DNA of 64,000 bases, from assembly GCA_024278975.1 (NCBI GenBank), contig JAJRSD010000031.1:99855-163854 (forward strand), written 5' to 3'. This DNA is from Bacteroidota bacterium. Its GTDB lineage: Bacteria > Bacteroidota > Bacteroidia > Bacteroidales > Prolixibacteraceae. Below the pieces are notes generated by a model, which worked only from the letters and a program-made list of their open reading frames with translations, was not told the DNA's origin and ran no database searches. A program made the position numbers and the translations under genes. Below are positions 1-8,384 of this stretch, piece after piece (positions within the stretch are counted from its first letter, which is position 1; every line of letters starts with the position of its first letter).

Positions 1-339
1 AATAAAAAACAGAGCATCTTTTCTTCCGCGTCCGGCTGCAACCACACAAGTACCAGGACAATAACCACTTATTGCAAACCCTGTGCCCAGTAAACCTCCG
101 CCAACAATAACACCAATATATGATGTTTTTACACTTAAATGCCCGGCATCAATTATATTTAATGCTAACAAAATAAACAGCAGCAGACTACTAAAACCTA
201 TTGCAAATAAAATAACCTTCATTAAATGAAAATCTTTTAAACGCAACATATTAATTATTTTCTGAGGATTGGATGCTTGTGCCTGATCTAACGCAAATCC
301 GAAGGCAATACCAAGAACTATTGCAAGAATAATTTCCAT
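1..339 (-). CDS. YeeE/YedE family sulfur-compound transporter subunit, 3' part cut off
   Basis: The reading frame opens at the ATG complementary to 337-339 and runs off the left edge of the window, so only about 113 N-terminal residues are visible. The frame encodes hydrophobic helices and then the motif GYCPGTCVVAAGRGRKD, the conserved cysteine-containing signature of the YeeE/YedE (DUF395, thiosulfate/sulfur transport) family. It begins two bases after the stop of the neighbouring YeeE/YedE gene, so the two are translated as a pair. Many Bacteroidota split this transporter into two half-size membrane proteins that together form the pore; that pairing is known for the family, and the substrate here is inferred. 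Confidence 0.8.
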   Translation of the reverse strand, partial: MEIILAIVLGIAFGFALDQAQASNPQKIINMLRLKDFHLMKVILFAIGFSSLLLFILLALNIIDAGHLSVKTSYIGVIVGGGLLGTGFAISGYCPGTCVVAAGRGRKDALFFI

Positions 340-341
340 GA

Positions 342-914
342 TTACTGTTTTTTTGATTTATAGAATAAGATAGAAACAGGAATGGCTGCTGCAAAAACCC
401 CGAATGTAAATAAATAGCCACTTAACGAAGTCTGCATTATCCCACTCATCATATGTCCGCTTGTACAACCTCCTGCCAACCGTGCGCCGAACAGCACAAT
501 AAATCCGGCAAAAAACATATAAAAGTATCGTTTTTTTGCGGAGGTTTCTCCAAATTTATCTTGCCAAACTTCGGGGTAAAACCGGCTGCTTCCCAGCACC
601 TTATTTTTCGATAATCTCCCGGAAATAAAACCACCCAAAATCATACTCAAAACAAAAATAAATCCATAACTAAATGGTTTTTTTACATGTGCTGCATATT
701 TACCACCACTTTTATTCAGATAGGCATTTGTACTTTCAAAAGTATGAGAATCAGCATTTTCGGAAATCAATTTTGGAGAAAAAATATCCCATACAATCCC
801 GTCAAAAATTACGAATTGTGTTGAAACACCGATAGGTTTTACCAACCACACAGCGGCAAGAAATACTATCCCCAGGAATAATCCACCTTTTAACCAGTTT
901 AATTCTTTAATCAT
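342..914 (-). CDS. YeeE/YedE family sulfur-compound transporter subunit
   Basis: A 190-residue integral membrane protein. An N-terminal helix (about residues 10-28) is followed by a roughly 60-residue extracytoplasmic stretch, then helices near residues 80-100, 128-145 and 160-183. The motif ARLAGGCTSGHMMSG (about residues 143-157) is the GGCTSGH signature of the YeeE/YedE sulfur transport family, with the conserved pore cysteine. The downstream gene starts after only two bases and carries the complementary GYCPGTC signature, so this is the first half of a two-gene transporter. The substrate is probably thiosulfate or another reduced sulfur species (inference from the family). Upstream bases 915-1003 hold no gene. 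Confidence 0.82.
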   Translation of the reverse strand: MIKELNWLKGGLFLGIVFLAAVWLVKPIGVSTQFVIFDGIVWDIFSPKLISENADSHTFESTNAYLNKSGGKYAAHVKKPFSYGFIFVLSMILGGFISGRLSKNKVLGSSRFYPEVWQDKFGETSAKKRYFYMFFAGFIVLFGARLAGGCTSGHMMSGIMQTSLSGYLFTFGVFAAAIPVSILFYKSKKQ

Positions 915-1003
915 TTTACTATCTTTAATTTAATTCTTTCATCAACAAAAATACACAACCTTCCACATATAAACAGGGAATCTCAGAAATAAAACGCTAC
1001 TAT

Positions 1004-2629
1004 CTACTGTTTCACTATTTTCTTAATCAGGAATGAATCGTTGCTTTTATCTTCAATTCTCACAAAATAAATTCCACTATGCAACGAGCTAATATTTACA
1101 AAAGAACCATTTATGTCGAAATTTGCTTTTTGTAAAACCGATCCATTTAAATCTATAATTTCAATATTATAATCCATCAATTCTCGTTTTGCTACCAGTT
1201 GAAATTTATCGGTAACAGGATTTGGAATAATATCAATATTTTTGTGCGTCTCAAATATTCCCGCACTTGTTTGATAATCTTTGTATTCGTAACAACCAAT
1301 ATCGGAACCATCTCCTTGTGGTCTTGAAACACCTTCAATATCGACAGCCGGTGCAAGTGAATTATCGGCTTTATTAATTAGTGAACTTTTGGATAAGAGA
1401 TGAAAGTCATTTGCAGAGTAATCGACAAAATTTTGCCCATACTGAAATTTACTATTTAAAACTTTATTCCCCGAAAACGAACCGGGAATAGTAAATTTAT
1501 TTGCCACATTGTTTTTAACTGTACAACCTGTACTTGGCGACCCATTTTTATGATCTGCAATCATAATCCACGCCCCACCCGGTTGTACTTGCGGTGTAGG
1601 ATCTAAAACAGTGTTATTTACAATTTTAAAATCTCTCGCTCCCAAAAAGGTAATTCCGTGCCAATGATTAACAACAACCAGATTATTCTCAACAATCCAG
1701 TTATTATAAAATCCATCGAAACATCCAATTCCCTGCAAATCGCCCAAAAGCGGTTGATTAGGATCTTCATAATTTAAAATTATATTACCTCTTACAATAT
1801 TATTATCGGCAACAATACCATTTGTTGTGTATGATTGAATTCCATCGTCGTGATTTTCATCAACATCGTAACAATTTTTTATGAGATTGTTTTCAAACAA
1901 ATTATTAGAGCCCAAAATTCTTGCTGCATCACCCGAGAAATTTACAATATCGTTATCAACAGCATTTCCATAATCTCCGTGTAGCGTAAGCCCGAACTTA
2001 ATATTTGTAATTATATTTCCGTACACATTTATTGAATCGCCGCCAACAAAAATACCCGAGCCTGCTTTACTCAACCAATCACTGGCAGCAGTCCATGGCG
2101 ATTCTGTACTATAAATATTACAACTGTCAATCTCTATTAATTTGGTTGGTCCCTGGTGTGCATGAGATTCAAGATTTACCAGATATTCATTACTGTAACT
2201 ACCGTATGGTTCAGCACTAACAGTTAACCCAGTTATTTTCCAGTTACTGCACCCCTGTAAAAGAATTCTTTGTATGATTGGCTCGTGCCCTTCGCCCGCC
2301 ATAACAACAATATCAGTTGTATTATTGTAATTCTGAAGGACAAACTCACCATGCATACCATCCAGAAGAATTAACGTATCGCCAGAATGAACAGCAGCTC
2401 CCTGGTTTTTTACAACCAACTTACTTGCATTGGAATATGGCAAAGGAGTGTACATATAACTTTCAATCATGTTATTTGTTACAACATCTTGCAATGTACT
2501 CCAGGGCGCATCTTTTGAACCACTATTATTTATATCTCCGTTTACAGGATCGATATAATAAGTTTGCCCAAAAATGTGACTAACTGTTATAAAAAGAACT
2601 ATGATTACTAAATGTAATCTTATCATCAA
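1004..2629 (-). CDS. Secreted right-handed beta-helix protein with T9SS sorting domain
   Basis: A 541-residue protein. The N-terminus is a signal peptide ending near HIFGQ (about residue 22). The middle (about residues 100-400) is rich in short Asn/Val/Ile/Gly strands such as NNIVRGN, NNLVVVN and KIVNNTVLD, typical of a pectate-lyase-like right-handed parallel beta-helix. Residues around 425-450 contain DIEGVSRPQGDGSDIGCYEY, the choice-of-anchor-Q pattern found at the end of such helices. The last 75 residues (IIPNPVTDKF ... SGIYFVRI ... KIVKQ) are a type A T9SS C-terminal sorting domain, so the protein should be exported across the outer membrane and anchored. It may bind or cleave a polysaccharide; no catalytic site could be assigned. 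It follows ilvN by only nine bases, but co-transcription is not evident. Confidence 0.8.
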   Translation of the reverse strand: MMIRLHLVIIVLFITVSHIFGQTYYIDPVNGDINNSGSKDAPWSTLQDVVTNNMIESYMYTPLPYSNASKLVVKNQGAAVHSGDTLILLDGMHGEFVLQNYNNTTDIVVMAGEGHEPIIQRILLQGCSNWKITGLTVSAEPYGSYSNEYLVNLESHAHQGPTKLIEIDSCNIYSTESPWTAASDWLSKAGSGIFVGGDSINVYGNIITNIKFGLTLHGDYGNAVDNDIVNFSGDAARILGSNNLFENNLIKNCYDVDENHDDGIQSYTTNGIVADNNIVRGNIILNYEDPNQPLLGDLQGIGCFDGFYNNWIVENNLVVVNHWHGITFLGARDFKIVNNTVLDPTPQVQPGGAWIMIADHKNGSPSTGCTVKNNVANKFTIPGSFSGNKVLNSKFQYGQNFVDYSANDFHLLSKSSLINKADNSLAPAVDIEGVSRPQGDGSDIGCYEYKDYQTSAGIFETHKNIDIIPNPVTDKFQLVAKRELMDYNIEIIDLNGSVLQKANFDINGSFVNISSLHSGIYFVRIEDKSNDSFLIKKIVKQ

Positions 2630-2638
2630 TATCTATCT

Positions 2639-3184
2639 TTACTCATTCTGGCTATCTAAAAAGGCATCTCTCTCTTTCAGAAATTCTGACAGACGTTCGA
2701 TTGGATCGCGGGTTAATGCCACTCTTCCCGAACGTATAAACTGCATAACCTTAAATTTATTCAACTCGTCGAAAAGTGCCTGTGTTTCGTTTTTATGTCC
2801 GGTTTTTTCAATTACCACGTAATCTCTGGTAATTTCCAAAATTCGGGCACCTGCATTTCTGGCAATTTTTTCAATACTATTACTTTGGTAAATTGGTTCG
2901 ATAGGAACTTTATAGAGCGCAATTTCCTGATAAATAACTTCATCGTTGGTGTGGTAAAATGCTTTTAAAACATCAATCTGTTTTTCAATCTGCCCAACCA
3001 TCTTGATAACTTGTTCTTTAGTTTCTTCGATAACGATAGTAAATTTAAATATGCCTTTTATGGCAGATTCAGAAACGGTTAAACTCTCAATATTCACTTT
3101 TCTACGCGTAAAAATAATTGTAATACGCGAGAGTAATCCTATATGGTTTTCCGAATAAACGGTGATAATAAATTCTTGTTTCAT
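2639..3184 (-). CDS. ilvN: Acetolactate synthase small (regulatory) subunit
   Basis: An ACT-domain protein that binds the catalytic subunit IlvB and confers valine feedback inhibition in branched-chain amino acid synthesis. The N-terminal ACT domain reads MKQEFIITVYSENHIGLL SR, followed by the conserved INIESLTVS-like stretch (VNIESLTVSES), with a second ACT-like half behind it. I chose the start at 3184 (182 residues) because family members begin at this MKQEF-type methionine; an in-frame ATG at 3208 would add eight residues of unusual sequence. It lies 64 bases downstream of ilvB on the same strand, and its regulation is through the leader upstream of ilvD. Confidence 0.93.
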   Translation of the reverse strand: MKQEFIITVYSENHIGLLSRITIIFTRRKVNIESLTVSESAIKGIFKFTIVIEETKEQVIKMVGQIEKQIDVLKAFYHTNDEVIYQEIALYKVPIEPIYQSNSIEKIARNAGARILEITRDYVVIEKTGHKNETQALFDELNKFKVMQFIRSGRVALTRDPIERLSEFLKERDAFLDSQNE

Positions 3185-3248
3185 TTTTGATTCTTTTGTA
3201 ACCTGCACAAACAGGCAATTATTGTATAAAATCTATATCTTTAAATAT

Positions 3249-4946
3249 TTATGGTTCGAGCATTACATCAGAAACCGATGCACCCGCCGGAACCATTGGA
3301 AATACATTATCCTCTTTTTCGATTGTAACTTCCAAAACATAAGGACCATCGTGATCAATCATTTTTTGCATTGCTGCATCAAGGTCTTCTCGTTTATCAA
3401 CTTTATTCCCTTCAATTCCATATCCTTTTGCAATCATAATAAAATTGGGGTTATGCAACTTAGTGAATGAATATCTTTTCTCGAAAAAAAGTTGCTGCCA
3501 CTGGCGAACCATTCCGAGGAAGTTATTATTCAGAACAATAATTTTGATGGGTAATTTATTCTGTTCTATTGTTCCCAGCTCCTGAATTGTCATCTGAAAT
3601 CCACCATCGCCACTTACCGAAAAAACCGTACGATCCGGCATACCCATTTGTGCACCCATACTTGCAGGCAATCCAAATCCCATAGTTCCCAATCCACCCG
3701 AAGAAACATGACTACGAGTGTGTTTAAATTTGAAATAGCGCGCATTAATCATTTGGTGCTGACCAACATCGGAAACCAAAATTGCCTCGTGATTAGTTTT
3801 TTCTGAAGCCATGCGAACAATCTCCCCCATTGTCAATCCGGGTTTTGTAGGATGAATATCTTTTTCAATTACTTTTTTGTATTCAATATCATCGCATTTC
3901 TTAAACTCTTTTATCCACTCGTCATGCGAGTTTTCCTTTACTTTATCAGTAAGCAATTGTAACGATTTTTTCGAGTTTCCAATAACTGCAACATCTGCTT
4001 TTACAATTTTATTGATTTCAGACGGGTCTATTTCGAGATGTATTATTTTAGCTTTTTTTGCATAAGAACTAACTTTTCCTGTTACTCTGTCATCGAATCT
4101 CATTCCAACGGCAATAATTACATCAGCTTCATTGGTCAGCAAATTAGGACCATAATTTCCGTGCATACCCAACATACCTACATTTAATGGATGCTCGGTT
4201 GGTAATGCCGATAGCCCTAAAAGTGTCCATGCTGCAGGAACACCTGTTTTCTCGATGAATTCTCTTAACTCGTTTTCTGCTCTACCAATTATTACACCTT
4301 GTCCTAAAAGTAAAAGTGGCTTTTTTGCTTTATCAATAATATTAGCAGCCTCCTCAATTTTCAAAATATCTACCGGTGCTTCCGGGACATAACTACGTAT
4401 TTTAGTACACTTTTCATACTTCCAGTCCAACATTCCCATTTGTGCATCTTTGGTAATATCAATCAGCACTGGTCCGGGACGACCTGTTTGGGCAATATAA
4501 AATGCTTTTGCAACTGCCTCGGGCACCTCTTCTGCTTTTGTAATCTGGTAACTCCATTTTGTAATTGGCATTGTAATTCCAATTAAATCCGACTCCTGAA
4601 ATGCATCGGTGCCAAGTAACGGCGATCCAACCTGCCCTGTAAAACACACCATTGGAATTGAGTCTAACATAGCATTTGCAATTCCGGTAACAAGGTTGGT
4701 TGCGCCAGGCCCTGAAGTTGCAAAACACACCCCCGGTTTACCGGTAACTCTTGCATATCCGTCGGCAGCATGTACCAATCCTTGCTCGTGCCTCGTTAAA
4801 ATATGCCTTATTTTATCGTTATAATCGTACAACGAATCATAAATGGGAATCATCGCCCCACCTGGATAACCAAAAATAATATCAACATTCTCCTCTATCA
4901 AAGAGAGAATAACTGCTTCTGATCCGGGAATTTTTTTATTTTCCAT
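3249..4946 (-). CDS. ilvB: Acetolactate synthase large (catalytic) subunit
   Basis: A 565-residue TPP-dependent enzyme that condenses two pyruvates to acetolactate, or pyruvate with 2-oxobutyrate, in the first step of valine, leucine and isoleucine synthesis. The N-terminal TPP pyrimidine-binding domain has IFGYPGGAMIPIYD and the catalytic Glu region RHEQGLVHAADGYAR. The central domain spans about residues 190-330, and the C-terminal TPP/Mg motif is SGDGGFQMTIQEL followed by NNNFLGMVRQWQ. Length is normal for the family. It sits between ilvD and ilvN; a 13-bp tandem repeat lies in the 98-bp gap to ilvD. Confidence 0.96.
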   Translation of the reverse strand: MENKKIPGSEAVILSLIEENVDIIFGYPGGAMIPIYDSLYDYNDKIRHILTRHEQGLVHAADGYARVTGKPGVCFATSGPGATNLVTGIANAMLDSIPMVCFTGQVGSPLLGTDAFQESDLIGITMPITKWSYQITKAEEVPEAVAKAFYIAQTGRPGPVLIDITKDAQMGMLDWKYEKCTKIRSYVPEAPVDILKIEEAANIIDKAKKPLLLLGQGVIIGRAENELREFIEKTGVPAAWTLLGLSALPTEHPLNVGMLGMHGNYGPNLLTNEADVIIAVGMRFDDRVTGKVSSYAKKAKIIHLEIDPSEINKIVKADVAVIGNSKKSLQLLTDKVKENSHDEWIKEFKKCDDIEYKKVIEKDIHPTKPGLTMGEIVRMASEKTNHEAILVSDVGQHQMINARYFKFKHTRSHVSSGGLGTMGFGLPASMGAQMGMPDRTVFSVSGDGGFQMTIQELGTIEQNKLPIKIIVLNNNFLGMVRQWQQLFFEKRYSFTKLHNPNFIMIAKGYGIEGNKVDKREDLDAAMQKMIDHDGPYVLEVTIEKEDNVFPMVPAGASVSDVMLEP

Positions 4947-5001
4947 TTTGTCTATTTTAGCTATGAACTTTTATTAATAATTCTTAATTCTATTTTTTTA
5001 T

Positions 5002-5040
5002 GCAACTGAATACTGCGACTGAATACTGCGACTGAATACT
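5002..5040. repeat. Short tandem array, 3 copies of a 13-bp unit
   Basis: Three exact-length units of GCGACTGAATACT (the first reads GCAACTGAATACT) fill the gap between the ilvD stop codon and the ilvB start. The same unit occurs in six copies at 23690-23767, so this is a dispersed tandem family. No function can be assigned from sequence alone. Confidence 0.9.
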
Positions 5041-5044
5041 ATCT

Positions 5045-6877
5045 TCAGTCTATTAATCTTACCGCACCTTTATCTGCCGCAGAAACCAAACTTGCATAAG
5101 CTTTTAATGCTTTGGAGATATTACGTTTTCTACCAACCGGCATAAATGCATCTTTCCCTTTTGCCTCTTCTGCTTTGCGTCGTTGGGCAAGTTCGTCATC
5201 CGAAACCATAAGATTTATTGAACGTTTAACGATATCTATTTCAATTTTATCGTTATTTTGAATTAACCCGATTGCACCGCCACCGGCTGCCTCAGGCGAA
5301 ACATGCCCGATTGAGAGTCCTGATGTTCCTCCCGAAAATCTGCCATCGGTAATTAGTGCACAATATTTATCTAACTGCATCGATTTCAGATACGAAGTTG
5401 GGTAGAGCATCTCCTGCATTCCCGGACCACCTTTTGGACCTTCATACCGTATTACAATAACATCGCCTTTTTGAACTGTGTCGCCAAGAATCCCGTTTAC
5501 TGCATCGTCTTGCGAGTTAAAAACTTTTGCTGTTCCGGAAAAATTATAAATCGAAGGATCTACTCCGGCCGTTTTTACAATACAGCCATTTTCGGCAATA
5601 TTTCCATAAAGAATAGCCAAACCACCATCTTTACTATACGCATTTTCATAATTTCGAACACAACCATTTTTACGATCATCGTCTAAACTGGAATAATAAT
5701 TATCCTGCGAAGCCAAAACAAGATTTCGTCTGCCGTCGCCCGGAGAAGAGAGGTAACGGTTTTTTGCAACTTCGCTAACAGACTCGCTCATAATATCAAA
5801 TTCCGAAATTGCCTCTTTTAACGTTTTACCATCAACTCTTTTAACCGATGTTTCCATTAACCCTGCACGGTCGAGCTCAGCAAGAATTCCAATAATTCCA
5901 CCGGCACGATTTACATCCTGCACATGGTAATGAGAACTCGGTGCAACCTTACAAAGATTTGGTGTAATCCGCGAAAGTTTATCGATGTCTTCCATTGTAA
6001 ACTCAACCTCTGCCTCGTGCGCAATTGCAAGCAAATGTAAAACGGTATTTGTCGAACCTCCCATTGCAATATCAAGTTTCATCGCATTTAAAAACGAATC
6101 GCGTGTTGCAATACTTCGTGGTAAAACAGAGTCGTCTCCTTCAAAATAATATGATTTTGTGGCAGAAACAATTCTTTCAACTGCATTTTCAAAAAGTTTT
6201 ATACGGTTGGCGTGTGTGGCTACGATAGTTCCGTTACCGGGTAATGCGACTCCAATTGCTTCGGCAAGACAATTCATTGAATTGGCAGTAAACATACCCG
6301 AACACGAGCCACAAGTTGGACACGCATTTTGCTCAACAACAGCAAGTTGCTCGTCAGAAACAGAGTTGTCAGCCGCCATTACCATTGCATCTACCAAGTC
6401 GTAAAATTCGCCTCCGATTTCGCCTGCTTCCATGGGACCACCCGAAACAAACACTGCCGGAATATTTAACCTCATTGCAGCCATCATCATTCCAGGGGTA
6501 ATTTTATCGCAGTTCGAAATGCAAATCATCGCGTCAACTTTATGTCCGTTGCACATATATTCCACACTGTCGGCAATTACATCGCGCGATGGCAACGAAT
6601 ACAACATTCCATCGTGCCCCATTGCAATACCATCATCAATTGCAATGGTATTAAACTCGGCTGCAAAAAAGCCCTCTTTTTCAATTAAACCCTTAATATA
6701 CTGACCAACTTTATGAAGATGAACGTGGCCGGGAACAAACTGAGTAAACGAATTTACAATTGCAATTACCGGTTTCCCAAATTGCTCCTCTTTCATTCCG
6801 TTTGCACGCCAAAGACTTCTGGCTCCTGCCATTCTACGTCCTTGCGTTGTTTGATTACTGCGTAATGTGTTTTGCAT
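5045..6877 (-). CDS. ilvD: Dihydroxy-acid dehydratase
   Basis: A 610-residue iron-sulfur dehydratase converting 2,3-dihydroxy-isovalerate and its methyl homologue to the 2-oxo acids in valine/isoleucine synthesis. Visible family motifs are the cluster-binding [12 protein letters not shown] (about residues 121-132) and [19 protein letters not shown] (about residues 191-209), plus the C-terminal [20 protein letters not shown]. Length is full. It is the first structural gene of the ilvD-ilvB-ilvN operon and lies directly behind the leader-peptide attenuator at 6909-7039. No ilvC follows ilvN in this window, so ketol-acid reductoisomerase must be encoded elsewhere. Confidence 0.96.
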   Translation of the reverse strand: MQNTLRSNQTTQGRRMAGARSLWRANGMKEEQFGKPVIAIVNSFTQFVPGHVHLHKVGQYIKGLIEKEGFFAAEFNTIAIDDGIAMGHDGMLYSLPSRDVIADSVEYMCNGHKVDAMICISNCDKITPGMMMAAMRLNIPAVFVSGGPMEAGEIGGEFYDLVDAMVMAADNSVSDEQLAVVEQNACPTCGSCSGMFTANSMNCLAEAIGVALPGNGTIVATHANRIKLFENAVERIVSATKSYYFEGDDSVLPRSIATRDSFLNAMKLDIAMGGSTNTVLHLLAIAHEAEVEFTMEDIDKLSRITPNLCKVAPSSHYHVQDVNRAGGIIGILAELDRAGLMETSVKRVDGKTLKEAISEFDIMSESVSEVAKNRYLSSPGDGRRNLVLASQDNYYSSLDDDRKNGCVRNYENAYSKDGGLAILYGNIAENGCIVKTAGVDPSIYNFSGTAKVFNSQDDAVNGILGDTVQKGDVIVIRYEGPKGGPGMQEMLYPTSYLKSMQLDKYCALITDGRFSGGTSGLSIGHVSPEAAGGGAIGLIQNNDKIEIDIVKRSINLMVSDDELAQRRKAEEAKGKDAFMPVGRKRNISKALKAYASLVSAADKGAVRLID

Positions 6878-6908
6878 ATTTTTTTTATTTATCGATATCT
6901 GTATTCAT

Positions 6909-6943
6909 TAAAAAAGCCCTTCTCATTTTTCCGAGAAAGGCTT
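6909..6943 (-). terminator. Attenuator terminator hairpin in the ilvD leader
   Basis: Read on the minus strand, AAGCCTTTCTC (6933-6943) pairs with GAGAAGGGCTT (6914-6924) as an 11-bp stem with one G-U pair and an 8-nt loop, followed directly by a run of six T. It lies between the leader peptide stop and the ilvD start, where a Rho-independent terminator would block the operon. Its 5' arm can pair instead with the end of the leader peptide gene. Confidence 0.88.
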
Positions 6944-6984
6944 GTAATATTTTAAATTCTATAATATATTCTAACCTCTCTCAG
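6931..6984 (-). promoter_or_regulatory. Antiterminator pairing of the ilv attenuator
   Basis: On the minus strand CTGAGAGAGGTT (6973-6984, overlapping the leader stop codon) can form a 12-bp duplex, including three G-U pairs, with bases 6931-6942, which make up most of the terminator 5' arm. The two structures are mutually exclusive. A ribosome stalled in the upstream Leu/Val/Ile run leaves 6973-6984 free, so the antiterminator forms. A ribosome reaching the stop codon covers it, so the terminator forms. The base pairing is seen in the sequence; the stalling mechanism is inferred from classical ilv/leu attenuation. Confidence 0.75.
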
Positions 6985-7039
6985 ATAATCCAAGAACTAC
7001 AACCAAAAGGACTAGAATATTTACAGATAAAAATTTCAT
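6971..7039 (-). CDS. ilv operon leader peptide (22 aa)
   Basis: A small ORF on the minus strand, ATG at 7037-7039 and TAG at 6971-6973. It begins MKFLSVNILVLLVVVLGL and ends SERG. Twelve of its 22 residues are Leu, Val or Ile, including eight in a row (residues 8-15 are ILVLLVVV, followed by Leu16), as expected for a sensor of charged branched-chain tRNAs. It is followed by the antiterminator/terminator pair and then ilvD. A Bacteroidetes-type promoter lies 20 bases upstream. It is too short for normal gene callers. Leader peptides of this type are well known from enterobacterial ilv/leu operons; this call is made from the sequence. Confidence 0.85.
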   Translation of the reverse strand: MKFLSVNILVLLVVVLGLSERG

Positions 7040-7058
7040 TATTTTGTTTTGTTGGACG

Positions 7059-7086
7059 CAAATGTAAAAATTAAATTTAAAAACAA
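7059..7086 (-). promoter_or_regulatory. Promoter of the ilv leader/operon
   Basis: On the minus strand a TTG (7084-7086) is separated by 17 bases from TACATTTG (7059-7066), matching the Bacteroidetes sigma factor consensus TTTG ... TAnnTTTG. Transcription would start near 7052, about a dozen bases before the leader-peptide ATG. Confidence 0.6.
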
Positions 7087-7259
7087 AAACGATTTGAAAG
7101 GATTTACAGTGATATTCTAAAAAATTTAAACAATTACTATTAAAATGATACGGATTGTTAACAATTAATTACAAATTAGATATTATTGTTTAGCTGATTA
7201 TTGCATCCCATATAGTGCCAAGTCAAGTATGATACTTTTTGCCAATACGAAATTCAATT

Positions 7260-7814
7260 TTACAAACCCAAAACTTCGCTTACCCCTTTCATTGCATTTA
7301 TAGAAAGTTCTGCAAACTCATTAATTGGGATACCAATCTTTTCGCATTCTAAAATATTTTCTCGTTTTACTGAAGCGGCAAATGCTTTTTGCTTCATTCG
7401 TTTGGTTACCGATTTGGTTTTAATACTTGCAATTTTTTTGTCGGGATAAACGAGTGTTACTGCTGTGATTAATCCGGTAATTGTTTCTCCTGCTGCAAGA
7501 GCATGTTGAAAAACAGTTGTTCTCTCCAGTCCGGTTGCCATTTCGTTGTGCATTACAATTGCATCGAGCATTTCATCTGTAACTTTATTTTTCAGAATAT
7601 TTGCGGCTGCAGGACCATGTTTCTTAGGGTCGGCATTTGTAATTTCTACGTCAATATCGTGCAATAACCCGGCAATTCCCCATTCATCTTCATTTTCTTC
7701 TAAATATTTTGCCATTGCACGCAGAACAGCTTCTGACGCATAAGAATGCTTTAGCATATTTTCTGATTTTACATTCTCTTTTAATAGTTGAATCGCTTCC
7801 TGTCTTGAAATCAT
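7260..7814 (-). CDS. HDIG/HD domain metal-dependent hydrolase family protein
   Basis: A 184-residue soluble protein with an HD-domain pattern: His23 in LKHSYASE, the His52-Asp53 pair in GLLHDIDVE, His66 in KKHGP and a further His in AIVMHNE. This is the metal-binding set of HDIG-type phosphohydrolases, a family that includes nucleotidases and phosphodiesterases; the substrate cannot be told. Stand-alone proteins of this length with an LLHDID motif are common in anaerobic Bacteroidota. It lies upstream of the ilv promoter on the same strand, with about 170 bases between, and diverges from the CYTH gene. Confidence 0.78.
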   Translation of the reverse strand: MISRQEAIQLLKENVKSENMLKHSYASEAVLRAMAKYLEENEDEWGIAGLLHDIDVEITNADPKKHGPAAANILKNKVTDEMLDAIVMHNEMATGLERTTVFQHALAAGETITGLITAVTLVYPDKKIASIKTKSVTKRMKQKAFAASVKRENILECEKIGIPINEFAELSINAMKGVSEVLGL

Positions 7815-7913
7815 AATTTATTTTTTTATAAAAATTAAAAATAGTAATAGTTAAGCTGAATTCAAATAAATTAAACAACTTCAATTAACTTTATAACTAA
7901 TAAAAAAAGAGCT

Positions 7914-8384
7914 ATGTACGAAATAGAACGCAAATTTTTGGTTAACCATAAAAAATGGAATCCGGCGGATAAAGGGACTAAAATGAAACAAGGTTATTTA
8001 TCTGTTGTACCGGAAAGAACAGTAAGAGTGAGGATTACCGGCAACGAGGCGTTTCTTACAATTAAAGGTAAACCAACGGGAATAAAACGTATCGAACTGG
8101 AATATAAAATCCCCGCTGCAGAAGCTAACGAATTGATGAAATTATGTCTGGATTTTCCGATTGAGAAAACCCGCTACTACGAAAAAAAAGATAATGTTAT
8201 TTGGGAAATAGATATTTTTGAAGGTCTAAATAAAGGTTTAATTCTTGCCGAGGTTGAGTTAAAACACGAAAGGCAGCATGTTAATTTACCCAATTGGATT
8301 GAAAAAGAGGTAAGCGAAGATTACCGCTATTTTAACTCGTGGTTATCGCAAAATCCTTTTTCGAAATGGGAACAAAACTCTTAA
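7914..8384 (+). CDS. CYTH domain protein (triphosphate tunnel metalloenzyme)
   Basis: A 156-residue protein starting MYEIERKFLV, which contains the EIERK signature of the CYTH superfamily. Further beta-strand charges follow: RVRITGNEAFLTIKG, IKRIELEYKIP, KTRYY and the acidic AEVELKHE. Members hydrolyse inorganic triphosphate or related triphosphorylated substrates using a divalent metal inside a beta tunnel; the precise substrate here is unknown. The stop codon shares the palindrome TTAA with the stop codon of the convergent MBOAT gene (overlap 8381-8384). Confidence 0.9.
   Translation: MYEIERKFLVNHKKWNPADKGTKMKQGYLSVVPERTVRVRITGNEAFLTIKGKPTGIKRIELEYKIPAAEANELMKLCLDFPIEKTRYYEKKDNVIWEIDIFEGLNKGLILAEVELKHERQHVNLPNWIEKEVSEDYRYFNSWLSQNPFSKWEQNS

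Noticed and set aside
5045..6877. Several plus-strand open frames inside ilvD, ilvB and other genes
   Set aside because: They are shadows of strongly recognised minus-strand genes and show no protein-family features.
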